Positions 9,999 through 21,612 of a DNA stretch of 64,000 bases are shown here, piece by piece (position 1 is the stretch's first letter; every line of letters begins with the position of its first letter). Source of the stretch: Antilocapra americana (Eukaryota; Chordata; Mammalia; Artiodactyla; Antilocapridae). The position numbers and the translations under genes are program-made. The notes beneath the pieces are model-generated. The model made no database searches. It was not told the origin of the DNA and saw only the letters and a list, made by a program, of their open reading frames with translations. The stretch is from assembly GCA_007570785.1 (NCBI GenBank), contig ML660210.1, forward strand, positions 962,414 through 1,026,413, given 5' to 3'.

Positions 9999-11975
9999 CC
10001 ATGACCACAATTGCAAGGTTTATTTTGACTTTAATTTTGTGTAATTTAAGAATGATTTCACAGAGATGATTCACCTAAACACCCCACAGGAATGCACCAA
10101 GATATCTGAATTACTAAAAATGAATTAGAATTATTTATCATGTGAATATAGTAAATTCCCTAAAGAGTGGGATATAGTTTGAATAGCTTTCCATGATTCC
10201 AAAATTCTCTGGAGTGGTTGCAGAAAGTGTATCTTTGAAGAACAGAGGAAATATACTTTGTCTCGTAGAATGACAAAGGAAAGAAAAAAAAATCACTGCC
10301 TACCCTACTGATTTTCTCATTCTGGCTCTAGGGCAAACAACCACAGGAACAAGGAAATTGCATGGTTTGACAATTTAGCAGGCCTGATTCATCAATAAAC
10401 ACCTCGACAAAGGATAACTGCAGATTTTTTAACTCAGTCATAGGCAGTGATTTTCTTCCTTTCAGAAAATCTGAGATATCAAAGAAGGAAGCATCTGTCT
10501 ACTTTTAGAAAACACTGCTATGATTGTCTCTCTGAATGAACCCACAGGACAAAAATATTCCAAAAAGCATTTGGTTAAAACTAATGCAAACATATTTTGT
10601 AAAGCTTTTGGAAAATGGATCAACTATCTAAATGACATAGGAGATGGTTAAATTATTACTTTCACCAAAATAATGTATATTCATACTTCTAAGTATGTTT
10701 AAGATGTAAATTCATAATAGTTTTGTCCTTTCTGAGTATTTTCTTTATGATAACTTTCACTAAGGAATTGGATACACTAGTGTTAACCAACTGCTTTTTG
10801 GAATATGTTTGTTCTGTGGGTTCATGTGGAGAGAAAATCATAGCAGTGTTTTCCAAAACGCTTTTTTGTTTGTCTTTTCTTTGCAGTTCTCTTGTATATT
10901 CTCCTGATCCAATCGCTCATCATGTCTAAACTGATGAGAATTTCACTGTGCCTTCAAAGCATATACTTTCTCATTTGCAATCCATGTATTTCAATCAAAA
11001 TTGAAATACATGGTTATATATAATTTGGGTATAAATCCTCATTTATAGGTTCACACCTCTTACTCAGGCATAATTACTAATAGTGCAATGTTTCATTCAG
11101 AAAGTATCCCAGTTTTATTGGTAAATTATATGGTCACTCACATTCAAAATCAAGTATATCACTCCCAGACTAGATTTCTGAAATTCCACCACATTTTTTC
11201 CAAGTGCAAGATCTACAATTATATTCAATAGTTTGAGTGGGTTTTTCCTTTGTATATTGCATTATATATAAGAGAAATACTTAAATCATTCTGATTTTAA
11301 AATATCTTCCCATTCTCCAGCGTTTGTTGGTGGTAACTCAATAAAACTAGACCAAGCCTCCACATATTTAAAGGACTATTAATTCACTAAACAATCCTTG
11401 AATCTTTCCTCATTTATAGCTTTGATTTTCTGAAGCAGACATACAACAATGTGGTTGACAAGAACTCATTGAAATCTTTATACCACTTTCCACCATCATA
11501 GTGATTTCATTTAAGCCTGTGCCACTATGATGCTTATATCTGTGCTTCTGATTTCTTTTAGAGTATTTATTTTCTCTTAAATTTTATTTAGATAAAAATT
11601 TTAAAATATAAGAAGAGAGGATACCAAATAGAAATAATCATATTCCTATCATCCAGAATTGAAAGACTTAATAATACTTGTTTCCTTTAAGTAACTATTT
11701 AAGTGAAAAGGTAAAATATTATAGACACATTTAAAGTAAACTTTGACCACTTTTTAATTATGTTTACTTCACTTCATCCTCAAATGACCTGTAATCTTTT
11801 CTCAAAAAAAAAAAAAAGAAATTAAAAGAAATCAGGGGTATATACTCATTTTTAATATATATGTGTATCTAGATAGAATATGTAGCGTAACATAACTGAG
11901 ATTTTTTAAGATTATTTTTTAATAAGGACTATTTCTAACTTATTTTTGAATTTGTTGTAATATTGCTTCTGTTTT
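9999..11975. other. AT-rich intergenic DNA with one perfect hairpin
   Basis: About 2 kb without a recognised gene or transposon. At 10982-11013 there is a perfect 14-bp inverted repeat around a 4-nt loop (ccatgtatttcaat, caaa, attgaaatacatgg). The 68-codon frame at 10723-10929 has a hydrophobic stretch but no recognisable family and no supporting context. Confidence 0.55.
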
Positions 11976-12062
11976 ATGTCTTGGTTTCTTGGCCACGAGA
12001 CATGTGGGATCCTAGCTTCTTGACCAGGGGCTGAATCTGCACCCCCTGCATTGGAAGATGAA
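11976..12062 (-). mobile_element. CHR-type tRNA SINE fragment
   Basis: On the plus strand it reads 'catgtgggatcctagcttct' then 'gaccaggggctgaatctgca', the antisense middle of the cetartiodactyl CHR SINE. The distal head (the 'accaccagggaagtcc' end) is missing, so only ~90 bp remain. Confidence 0.65.
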
Positions 12063-12934
12063 CTGAGCTTTTATGACTGTTTCCAAAATAAAGTTGAGGA
12101 AATGTTCCCTTTCTACTCACAATGTACTTTTGAGCTGTATCTTTAGTTGATAGATGCTGGAGCTGGCTAGTGTTGGCTTGAAAAAGTACATTGATTCATT
12201 TTCACATCAGTAGCCTGAAATCAGCCACAGCTTATTTACAACATGGTAATGGCAAAACACTACAAATCAGGACTTTATTTTTTTATAAACTAACTATATT
12301 TCTAATGTATCTCATTTTTCATTTGACTATTATGCTTTTTATAAACTTGGTAAGTTCAATAAGCCCCTGCTTTATTCATGGAATTGTTTCCTTTCTTTCA
12401 TCTCTCTCTTGCTCTCCCTCTCTCATTTGGCATCATACTAAATGTCACCTTGTATATACTCCTGGAAACTTGAACAGAAAGTGAAACTGCTGAATTCCTG
12501 AGTGTACTTCTTGGGTTTCAACCTGACTGCAGCTAAAGCAGCATAGGTACACTGATTCTCATTTCTCACCTCCTTGACAAAACCTGACATTTTTCAGCTT
12601 CCTGGATTCTGACAATTTTATGGATGAAAAAGTATATATTTTTTGTTTCATTTTTATTTCTCTTACCAGTTTGATCTCTTCTTTCAGTTATTTTAAATTT
12701 GCTTTTCTTCTGTTGCATGGAAGAAAAAACCTTTCCTAGTGTTAGAATAGTATCATTTTCTTTAAGCGTATAAACCTTAGCTGTTCCCTTCCAGGATTAA
12801 AACAATTGCTTGCAATCAAGAAACATGCTTTTAGTTTAGCTTTGTTTTTCATCAGGAGATTCTGCTAGTACATGAAATACATTTCTGTTATTCACTCTCT
12901 GCGTCACAGTGATTTATCCCTTCATTGTCTATGC
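12063..12934. other. Unique AT-rich segment
   Basis: No recognised repeat. A 97-codon plus-strand frame (12191-12484) contains a hydrophobic stretch and a serine-rich tail but matches no family I know. I consider it chance. Confidence 0.45.
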
Positions 12935-13290
12935 ATTCATTCAATGAATATATAATGAGAATTTCCTATGTCAGACACTATTCTAGATTCTGGGGATTTA
13001 ACTAACAACAACAACAAAAAGAGAAAATAGACTGAAAGGAGCTTCCAGTTTTGTAGTGGAAATCTATCTAGAAGTAAGACGTATAAGAAAAATGCTTTGC
13101 ATTATATATAATTGTGAGGATTTTAAGAGGAACATAAAGTGGGAACAGAGTCACTAGGGAGGTTACAATTTTAAGTTGAGTGGCCCAAGAAAAGTCTCAC
13201 AACAAAGACTTTTGGGCAAAGCCTGGAAAAATATAAGTGAGCAAATCATACAACTGATTTAGAACTTGTTAATATAAGAATGATCAACAA
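12935..13290 (+). mobile_element. Probable ancient mammalian LINE remnant
   Basis: The order 'cattcattcaatgaatat', 'ctatgtcagacactattcta', 'gattctggggatttaac', 'gagcttccagttttgtagtg', then 'tttgggcaaagcctgg' follows the layout of an old, widespread mammalian LINE 3' region (L1M/HAL1-like). Divergence is high and I cannot name the subfamily from sequence alone. Confidence 0.4.
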
Positions 13291-13828
13291 GTTCAAAGGC
13301 ATTGTTTGCAAAATCTAATAGAATTTTCAGCAGTGATAGTACAATAGCTCCCTTTTAAGATGAAAGAGACAAATAAGTCATAAAATACAAAATTACTTCA
13401 AAGAGACCAAAATCCTATCCCCATGGAGCTTATCCATCATTACTATGGACATAATTTGGAAAAACAAAATCCCTTTGTGCCCAACCACACATTTCTACTT
13501 CATATTGTTTTACAAATAGATGATTCCTTTAGATGGATGCAGCTGTTATAATAAAACTAGTGGAAAATTAAAATATAGTTTTAGTCCCTGCTGGTTAAAG
13601 TCAAATGGATTATAAACAGTTATTCTTTCAGAAAGTATTACTATATGCATTTTCACCCATGCCAACCTATCTTCTGATTTGTCCTCATTAATAGGCATTT
13701 ATTAGGGACATTTATAGACAAAGAAAAATATGAGAAATTAAACTCCTTAAACTGTTGTTGCAATAAGGGAAGAGAAAAATTCCTTCTCCCCTGGATATCT
13801 CCACGTTCCTCTCATTTCTGATCACTTA
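13291..13828. other. Unique AT-rich segment
   Basis: About 540 bp in which I recognise nothing. Confidence 0.45.
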
Positions 13829-14034
13829 GTGAATGAAGTAGCTCAGTCTTGTCTGACTATTTGTGACTCAATGGACTGTAGCCTGCCAGGCTTCTCTGTC
13901 CATGGTATTTTCCAGGCAGAAATACTGGAGTGGGATGCCGTTCACTTCTCCAGGGGATCTTCCTGACCCAGGGATCAAACCCCTGTCTTCTGCTTTGCAC
14001 GCAGACTCTTTACCATCTTAGCCAATAGGGAAGC
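13829..14034 (-). mobile_element. Bov-tA SINE, full length
   Basis: Antisense, ~206 bp. Body starts 'gtagctcagtcttgtctgac', the antisense B box reads 'cagggatcaaacccctg', and the tRNA head ends 'aatagggaagca'. The head is mutated (gccaataggg for gccaccaggg), so this is an older copy. Confidence 0.9.
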
Positions 14035-14345
14035 AGCTGTCTAAATGTTTGAACCTTGATTTTCCCAAATCTCTGAGAATAATTGTCCAAAGGTAAGGAT
14101 GTCAAGGAAACAAAGATTCTCTGATCTGACCTTAGTATTCAGAAGACCAAGAAGCCAAACATCCTTGCCCATAATACTGTTCTGAATGTGTATTTTCTTT
14201 TGGTGAACAATGCCCTTTCCCTAAGTGCATCGAGTTATTGGGTCTAAGTCAGGAAAACCTAATTTGTTCTAGAGTTTTCTGGGCTCTTAGTGCTTTTCTT
14301 GTTGCTGCTTCTTTAGTTGTATGGCTCCATTTCTACTAATAAAAT
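14035..14345. other. Unique segment between SINE and BovB
   Basis: About 310 bp with no recognised feature. Confidence 0.45.
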
Positions 14346-14820
14346 GTGACAAAGGTCTGTCTAGTCAAAGCTATGATTTTTCCAGTAGTCATGTATGGAT
14401 GTGAGAGTTGGACCATAAAGAAACCGGAGGGCCAAATAATTGATGTTTTTTAACTGTGGTGTTGGAAAAGACTCTTGAGAGTCCCTTGGACTGCAAGGAG
14501 ATCCAACCAGTCCATCCTAAAGGAAATCAGTCCTGAGTGTTCATTGGAAGGACTGATGCTAAAGCTGAATCTCCAATACTTTGGCCACCTGATGTGAAGA
14601 ACTGATTCGTTTGAGAAGACTCTGATGCTGGGAAAGATTGAAGGTGGTAGTAGAAGGGGACGACAGAGGATGAGATGGTTGGATGGCATCACTGACTACG
14701 GACATGAGTTTGAATAAGCTCCAGGAGTTGGTGATGGACAGAAAGGCCTGGTGTGCTATAGGCCATTGGGTTGCAAAGAGTCAGACATGACTGAGCGACT
14801 GAACTGAACTGTACTGACTA
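14346..14820 (+). mobile_element. BovB LINE, 3' terminal fragment
   Basis: Sense BovB end. Begins in the thumb coding region ('gtctgtctagtcaaagctat'), passes a region corresponding to the LEGLMLK..YFGHLMRR block, and ends with the characteristic 'ctgagcgactgaactgaac' terminus. It encodes no RT motif because the 5' truncation lies downstream of YADD. About 475 bp of a normally 3-kb element. Confidence 0.92.
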
Positions 14821-14848
14821 AGCTGAAGGTACTCCTACTGTTTGCTTG

Positions 14849-15057
14849 GGGCTTCCCTGATGGCTTAGTGGTGAAGAATCCACCTGCTAGTGCAAGGGAC
14901 ACAGATTCAATCCCTGAGTCAGGAAGATCCCCTAGAGAGGTAAAAGGCAACCCACTCCAGTATTCTTGTTTGGGAAATCCCATGAAAAGAGGAGCCTGGC
15001 AGGCTACAGTCTAAGGGGTTGCAAGAGTCAGACAAAACTTAGCAACTAAAAAACAAC
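14849..15057 (+). mobile_element. Bov-tA SINE, full length
   Basis: Sense copy, ~209 bp, just 28 bp after the BovB 3' end. Head 'gggcttccctgatggctta' carries a recognisable A box, 'gattcaatccctgag' the B box, then the BovB-derived body and a short A-rich end. Both promoter boxes are mutated. Confidence 0.92.
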
Positions 15058-15299
15058 TGGTTTCTTGAGATTTTTACCTGCTGACCAGCCTTCACCTCTA
15101 TTGCATTACCTTCAAGTAAACAAAATAACCACTAGCAAGAGTTCTACTATCTGGAGTCTTACTTTCCAACAGACTGTATTGACCCTAAACACATTATACT
15201 CCCATACCCTGAGACTCATGTAATTTTCAGGACATGGAGCTATTTTTGTCCTTCTTAGACCATTTACAAGATATTATACCATCAGTGGTACAAATGAAC

Positions 15300-15767
15300 T
15301 TAATTTACAAAACAGAAATAGAGCCACAGATGTGGAAAACTAACATGGTTACTAGAGGGGAAGTGGGTAGAGGGATAAATTGAGAGACTGGAATTGACAT
15401 ATACACACTGCTAAATATAAGAGAGATAAATAATAAGGACCTACGGGGAAGTTTACTCAATACTCTGTAAATAATCTACATGGAAGTGTGAAGTGTTAGT
15501 CATTCAGTCGTGCCTGACTCTTTGTGACCACATGGACTTGCAGCCCACCAGGCTCCTCTGTCCTTTGGATTTTCTAAGCAAGGATACTGGAATGGGTTGC
15601 CATTTGCTTCTCTAGGGGATACAGGCAGAATCTTTACTGACTTAAATCTACATGAAAAAATGAATCTAAAAAAGAGTGTATATATGTATAGGTATGACTG
15701 ATTCACTTCGGTGTACTGCAGAAACTAACACATTGGAAATCGACTATACTCCAATAAAATTTTCTTA
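15300..15767 (+). mobile_element. L1 3' UTR, SINE nested inside
   Basis: Sense artiodactyl L1 3' UTR only: 'gaaatagagccacagatgtg', 'ggaattgacatatacacac', 'aaggacctacggggaagt', then after the nested SINE 'gactgattcacttcggtgta' and a terminal 'tatactccaataaaatttt'. No ORF2 sequence remains. Confidence 0.85.
15486..15643 (-). mobile_element. Bov-tA SINE nested in L1 3' UTR
   Basis: Antisense, ~158 bp and shortened at the head. Flanked by aatctacatggaa (15473-15485) and aaatctacatgaaa (15644-15657), a target-site duplication with one mismatch. It cleanly interrupts the L1 tail, so it is the later insertion. Confidence 0.92.
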
Positions 15768-16099
15768 AAATTATATACTATCATCCTACAAATAAGGCAT
15801 ATATAAAGAATATAGTACACATTAAATATGATTCATAAAGTTTATTCTTAAATTTACCTTAACAAATAAAATATTACACTAAATATTAATTAATAAATCA
15901 ATTAATAATTAATTTAATAAAATAATGTTATTATACTTAATAATATGCTAAATATTAATTGATAGGTCTGTTTTGAATGTATATAGCACTGGTTGGTTCT
16001 ATATGAGACTGTAGCCCATTTTAGATTGCAAATAATATGGTTTATGAGATAAAAACATGTACACTAGAGACAATGAAAAAGCAATATAAATCATCATTT
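15768..16099. other. Very AT-rich stretch
   Basis: Repeated 'attaat' and 'aataatta' words (about 15880-15962), low complexity, no gene. Confidence 0.55.
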
Positions 16100-16400
16100 A
16101 ACTTTGCAACTATAAATGCATTAAGAATTGATTGACTCCTTATTACATATTCAATATTCTTTTGAGTTTTGAGGTGACTAAAAATAAGTGAGTTATTCAT
16201 CAAGGAGCTTAGGAGAAAGATAACAATCAAACAGGTTAAGAATGATGAGTAAACTGATGCATCTAGATATACTCAGGTACCTAGAAGACTTTGAGTAGGG
16301 CAAGGTTAGGAAGCATTCTCTGGGTGAGAGTATCAAAGCCAATACAAAAAGATTTAAGGCAAAGAGGATTTCAGGCAGAGAACATGCAAAAAACTGATGG
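16100..16400 (+). mobile_element. Probable ancient LINE remnant
   Basis: The words 'gagtagggcaaggttaggaa', 'gcattctctgggtgagag', 'ttcaggcagagaacatgcaa' follow the layout of the same old mammalian LINE 3' region suspected at 12935-13290, further along its length. Weak and highly diverged. Confidence 0.35.
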
Positions 16401-16639
16401 TGTTAAGTTCACGCATTATTTCTACAATTCCTGAAGACATGATGCTCAACTAATCTTACCTTCTAGATCAGCTCATATGTTAAGAAGTTATACAACCTGG
16501 GGAAAGTTGGTTGAGCATTTTGAAACTGCAGTTATTCAACCAGATAAAAAAAATGATTAGACTCTGCTATCTCTTCAATTCTTTCTAGTCCTCTGTGGTT
16601 CACTTTTCCTTAAACAAGGAGAGAAAAACAGATACTATT

Positions 16640-17290
16640 AAAATGGAGCAGGACCCTATGGTCCTTGCCCCCGATGCCCTCTGTCTGTCTTCTGTCTGTG
16701 GAAAAACTTCAGCCAAAGACTAAGTTCAACCAGAGAAATGAGCACATGCAGAAACAAAGGAAAATAGTCAAAGGAGACCAAATAATAATAGCTTAGTCAT
16801 TAAGCAAATGACGTTTAATTCCTGCTCAAGGGCTACAGATAATATTCTGAGCCATATCCCGTGAGCTGTCTTCTAGATACTAAAACCCCCACCAGGTAGA
16901 ATAAGTTAACTACGCAATGACCATACTGTAGCCATGGCATAAGCTGCCGCAGTTACAGGAATTGGCCTCAGAGAAATGGGAACAAACCAGCACTGGAACT
17001 GAGGATTAACTATATCTAAAACAATGAAGATGATGCTGATCAGATTACCAGTGACCAGTTTCAAGATGACTATCAGAGTTGCCTGTGCTCTTTCTTCACT
17101 TAGCTCTCTTCCTCTATCTATAAAAACTCTTGCCCACAGACCATCCAGGGTGGAGGGTGCAGGAGTCAGCCTTTGGATGGACATTCTCCTTCCCCTGCTG
17201 GTTGGCAGCATTCAAAATAAAGAAACCTTTCTTTGCCACCAACCCGGCCTCTTTATTGGCTTTTGAGCAACAAGTAGCCAGACTTGGTTT
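16640..17290 (+). mobile_element. LTR-like block, probably a solo retroviral LTR
   Basis: A compositionally distinct block with LTR architecture in the sense direction: a long U3-like part, a TATA-like 'tctataaaaactc' near 17116, a C-rich R-like segment, and a polyadenylation signal 'aataaag' near 17216 followed by 'cctttctttgccaccaac'. That order is typical of class I endogenous retrovirus LTRs. I could not find convincing short target-site duplications, so the edges are approximate. No gag, pol or env sequence adjoins it. The small open frames inside are shadows. Confidence 0.5.
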
Positions 17291-17689
17291 GGTTGCACTG
17301 GGCTAATGAAATTAACTGTAGCCTCCATTTTGAACTTAGATAACCTAACACAATTATGATGAAAATACCCTGGTTCTGCATTCACCTCTCAGTTTCTGAA
17401 AAATTAAATAAAAAGGAAGAAAGAAAGCTTTCTTCGTGATACTCTCCATGATCCCAAAGTCTGCTATAATGTTTCCACCCTCGAGTCTGTGTGGGTTTCA
17501 TTCACACTTCCTGTAAGACATTTCTCACACTCTCCCTCGCATTAAAGTCATTTTCAAACAGGTCTTTATTTTCCTAGAGAAGATTAGGCACTTCCCTTGA
17601 GCACATTACTAAGGGCCTGACTCACCTTACACCATGTTGGGGGGAAAAAAAAAGTCTTAAACAGTGCTTTTAGAATAATGCCAACTGTT
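17291..17689. other. Unique segment
   Basis: About 400 bp between two LTR-like blocks. I recognise nothing definite. It starts with 'ctccattttgaactt', which could still be LTR-flanking sequence. Confidence 0.4.
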
Positions 17690-18170
17690 AGCAGACCAAA
17701 CCTATGCACAGCAAAGCCGCTCTAATAGACACTGAGTTGCAGTGAGGGAGAGTGCAGGTCTATTTTGTGGCACCAAGCAAGGAGCTCAAGGCATCTAGCA
17801 CTGGAAAAAACCAAAGTTCCTTAAGCAGGTCAGCAAAGCATTTATAAAGCCCAGGTAGGGGAGGGAGCACAAAATCAGCTCATGTACAGTTCTATGATTG
17901 GTTGATGGTGAGGCAACAGGATGGTGTCACAGATGTTAACAGTATTAATCCTTAGGAGGTGCCACTGGAGGGATGGAGGCTTGTGATCATCAAGCAGTTA
18001 ATTTTTTCCATCTGATGATAGTCTTAACCACTGTAACACAACTCTGGAAGTATGTATCAGATGCCATTATCAGGGTACTTCAGAGAGAAACTAGAGCAGA
18101 GGATATGGGGGAAGGTCTGTCTCCAGAAGCCCCCAGAGGGTCCTGCTTATATACACTACTCCATAATACA
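17690..18170 (-). mobile_element. Possible LTR or retroviral remnant
   Basis: GC content is higher than the surroundings, and 'gattggttgatggtgaggc' contains an inverted CCAAT box. It resembles antisense LTR sequence that I associate with mammalian retrovirus-like repeats, but I cannot name the family and see no clean ends. The 77-codon frame at 17973-18206 inside it has no recognisable domain. Confidence 0.3.
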
Positions 18171-18841
18171 TCTACATTTAATCGTATAACAAAAAGTGAA
18201 TTATAATATATACTCTTGATATAAAATAGATCTTTAAAACAGCAAAAATATCACTTGTTCAATCGATTTAATAAGATTTGTTAGTGCCATTTTGAGAAAT
18301 GTTTTTACTATAGATTTTTAAACTATCAAAATAACTCTCTGTAAATAGGTTCAAACAGTGTAATTAGTTAACTTACATTAGATGGAACACATAGTCAATA
18401 CCATTTCTCCAACACTTCTTCAGATTAATTTTTTGCACACTGAAACATGTTGATAATTTAAATCAGTTGTTTTATTGCTGCCTTGTTTTCAATAAAATTC
18501 TAAGGGTGATATGAATATAGATTGAATAAATATAATTTTAAACCATTATGTGTATTCATACTAAAAGGCAGGGGATAAGATGGAAACTTTTAATAATTAT
18601 ACTCCATCCATTAAAAATTTAAATTGATTTGACTTCAGAATGAAGGCTAAAAGCATATTCAATGTATTAAAAAGCACAAATCTACACTCTATTGTTCAAC
18701 ACACTGTTATTACTACTAGTACATCATTTTCTCTTAAGACTTTCATTGCAGAAAGTTTTAAGAAAATTATTGCAATTAATCTTTTAATAACCTGAGTGCA
18801 GTTCTTCTAAAGTTTTATTGTCTATGGATAAGAGAGTTTTA
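18171..18841. other. AT-rich unique segment
   Basis: About 670 bp without recognised features. Confidence 0.45.
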
Positions 18842-19091
18842 CCCACCCCAGTACTCTTGCTTTGAAAATCCCATGAACAGAGGAGCCTGGTAGGCTGCAG
18901 TCCATGGGGTCGCTAAGAGTCGGACATGACTGAGTGACTTCACTTTCACTTTTCACTTTCATGCATTGGAGAAGGAAATGGCAACCCACTCCAGTATTCT
19001 TGCCTGAAGAATCCCAGGGATGGAGGAGCCTGGTGGGCTGCCATCTATGGGGTCACACAGTCAGGCACAACTGAAGTGACTTAGCAGCAGC
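18842..19091 (+). mobile_element. Dimeric Bov-tA-type SINE
   Basis: Two sense SINE bodies in tandem: 18842-18960 ends 'gagtgacttcactttcactt', and a second begins 'tggagaaggaaatggcaacc' and ends 'cttagcagcagcaag'. No tRNA head is present on the first unit. Flanks agagagttttac (18831-18842) and agggagttttag (19093-19104) look like a target-site duplication, so the dimer inserted as one unit. Confidence 0.85.
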
Positions 19092-19104
19092 AAGGGAGTT
19101 TTAG

Positions 19105-19534
19105 TCATTCTTTGCCTTAGTTTTCTTATGCAAATAGATAAAGATCTTAACTAAATCACAAATTCAAAGTCTTCCCCCCACCCCACCCCTGCCCCGAGTT
19201 GTACTCTGACCCTCAAAATAACACCAGTAGAGAAGAAAAATAAGCCAAAATGGTAGTAACTTACTAACATCCTGGCTTGAACATTTCACACTCAGATGTT
19301 TTGATACTTTCATTTCATTGTAAGTCTAGGTAGTGTTTATTGTGAGTATTGGTTTCTGTGAAAAGAAAGAAAAAGAGGAAAGAGGAGAAAAAGAGGACAA
19401 TAACTTAAACCACTAAAATGAATCATATCTTACATTTAAGATTGTTATTTAATTATTAACTAATTAGCAGTTTTAGTTTTACTTCTATTTCCCAAAAGGA
19501 TGTGTTAGTTGACAAATTACTCATTTTTTTAATC
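19105..19534. other. Unique AT-rich segment
   Basis: About 430 bp with a purine-rich run near 19360-19400 and no recognised gene. Confidence 0.45.
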
Positions 19535-19672
19535 ATTTAAAAAAAAATTGACATGTAGTTAATTACAATATTGTTTCAGATATATAGTAAAGTGAGTAGA
19601 TATATATACATAGATATCTGGATATAGGTATTTATTTTCAGATTTTTTAATTATATGTTATAACAAAATAAT
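19535..19672 (-). mobile_element. Older antisense L1 3'-end fragment (left copy)
   Basis: Antisense end of an older artiodactyl L1: 'aaaaaaattgacatgtag', then a long AT-rich 3' UTR part ending 'atatgttataac'. It parallels 21613-21741 on the other side of the young L1. The two are perhaps 75-80% alike with indels. It stops exactly where the young L1 begins. Confidence 0.6.
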
Positions 19673-19899
19673 GACTCCCTTGCATTCCTATACACTAACA
19701 ATAAGAAGACAGAAAGAGAAATTAAGGAAACAATCCCATTCACCACTGCAACAAAAAGAAAAAAATACTTATGAATAAATCTACCTAAAAAACAAAAGAC
19801 CTATATATAGAAAACTATAAGACACTGATGAAAGAAATCAGAGACGGTACAAATAGATGGAGAAATATACCATGTTAAGGGATCAGAAGAATCAATATA

Positions 19900-20571
19900 G
19901 TGAAAATGAGTATACTACCTGAAGCAATCTATAGATTCAATGCAATCCCTGTCAAGCTACCAATGGTATTTTTCACAGAACTACAACAAATAATTTCAAA
20001 ATTTGTATGGAAATACAAAAAACCTCAAATAGCCAAAGCAGTCTTAAGAAAGAAGGATAGAACTGGAGGAATCAATCTGGCTGACTTCAGACTATACTAC
20101 AAAGCTACAGTCATCAAGACAGTATGGTACCAGCACAAAGACAGAAATATAGATCAATGGAACAAAATAGAAAGCCCAGAGATAAATCCACATACCTATG
20201 GACACCTTAACTTTGGCAAAAGAAGCAAAAATATACAGTGGAAAAAAGACAATCCCTTTAGCAAGTGGTGCTGGGAAAACTGGTGTATCACCTGTAAAAG
20301 AATGAAACTAGAACACTTTCTAACACCATATACAAAAATAAACTCAAAATGGATTAAAGATCTAAATGTAAGATCAGAAACTATAAAACGCCTAGAGGAA
20401 AATATAGGCAGAACACACACCGACAGGAATCACAGCAAGATCCTTTATGATTCACCTCCCAAAGTAATGAAAATAAAAGCAAAAATTAAAAGTCGGGACT
20501 TATTTAAACTTAAAAGCTTTTGCACAGTGAAGGAAGCTATAAGCAAGGTGAAAAGACAGGCTTCAGAATAG
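19900..20571 (+). pseudogene. L1 ORF2 protein, C-terminal fragment
   Basis: A 223-codon open frame covering part of the ORF2 region downstream of the reverse transcriptase, including the conserved [19 protein letters not shown] and [14 protein letters not shown] blocks and the WDL-like [16 protein letters not shown] stretch. It is truncated upstream: an in-frame TAG lies just before the first Met, in 'caatatagtgaaa'. It ends early at TAG (20569-20571), where related copies have a tryptophan codon. ORF2 in an intact L1 supplies endonuclease and reverse transcriptase for retrotransposition; neither catalytic centre is present here. Confidence 0.85.
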
Positions 20572-21180
20572 GAAAAAATAATAGCAAATGAAGCAATTGG
20601 CAAAGAATTATTCTCAAAAACATACAACCATCTTATTTAGCTCAGTACCAGAAAAAGATGCTCAACATCACTCATTGTCAGAAAAATGCAAATCAAAACC
20701 ACAATGAGGTACCATCTCACACCAGTCAGGATGGCTGCTGTCAAAAAGCTACAAACAATAAGTGTTTGTTGGAGAGGGTGTGGAGAAAAGGGAACCCTCT
20801 TACACTGCTGGTGGGAATGCAAACTAGTACAGCCACTATGGAGAATGGTGTGGGGATTCCTTAGAAAGACTGAAAATAGAACTGCCATAAGACCGCAATC
20901 CCGCTGCTGGGCATACACACTGAGGAAATCAGAACTGAAAGAGACACATGTACCCCAATGTTCACTGCAGCACAGTTTGCAATAGCTAGGACATGGAAAC
21001 AACCTAGAAGTCCGTTGGCAGACAAATGGATAAGAAAGCTGTAGTACATATACACAATGGAATATTACTCAGCTACTTAAAAGAACAAGTTTTATTCAGT
21101 TCTAATGAGGTGGGTGAAACTGAAGCCTATTACACAGAGTGGAATAAATCAGAAAGAAAAATACCAATAGAGTATATTAA

Positions 21181-21200
21181 TATATATATATATATATATA

Positions 21201-21248
<48 letters not shown>
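21181..21248. repeat. (TA)n(TG)n(TA)n microsatellite in L1 3' UTR
   Basis: 68 bases of TA interrupted by 'tgtgtgtg'. It lies where the ruminant L1 3' UTR normally has a short 'atatatat', so it looks like an expansion of a resident motif. Self-complementary. Confidence 0.95.
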
Positions 21249-21250
<2 letters not shown>

Positions 21251-21612
21251 ACTTAGAAAGATGGTAGTGATGACCCTACATGGAATAGAACAAAAGAGAC
21301 ACAGATACAAAGAACAGACTTTTGGATTGTGTGGGAGAAGGTGAGGGTCAGATGATTTGAGAGAATAGCATTGAAATATGTGTATTACCATATGTGAAAT
21401 AGATCACTAGTCCAAGTTTGATGCATGAAGCAGGGCACTCAAAGCTGGTGCATTGGGACAATCCAGAGGGAGGAGATGGGGAGGGAGGAGGGAGGGGAGT
21501 TCGGGACAGGGGGACACATGTACACATGTGGCTGATTCATATCAATATATGTCAAAAACCACAACAATAATGTAAAGTAATTAACCTCCACTTAAGTAAA
21601 TTTTAAAAAAAA

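Larger units (their letters stand above)
19673..21612 (+). mobile_element. Young-type L1 LINE, 5'-truncated
   Basis: Sense ruminant L1, ~1.94 kb of a normally 6-8 kb element. It starts inside ORF2 downstream of the RT domain, contains the ORF2 C-terminal half, a 3' UTR with an expanded TA/TG array (21181-21248), and a G-rich tract at about 21468-21496 with G-quadruplex potential. It ends 'taagtaaattttaaaaaaaa'. Its coding match is the best of the L1s in this window, so it is probably the youngest. It lies in, and is flanked on both sides by, older antisense L1 sequence. Confidence 0.92.

Noticed and set aside
12191..12484. 97-codon frame with a hydrophobic segment
   Set aside because: No recognisable family, no context, length compatible with chance in AT-rich DNA.
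16640..18170. Considered whether the two LTR-like blocks are paired LTRs of one provirus
   Set aside because: The two blocks do not look alike in either orientation and the ~400 bp between them is too short and shows no retroviral genes.
21149..21391. Frames rich in Ile-Tyr repeats on both strands
   Set aside because: Translation of the TA/TG microsatellite, not coding.
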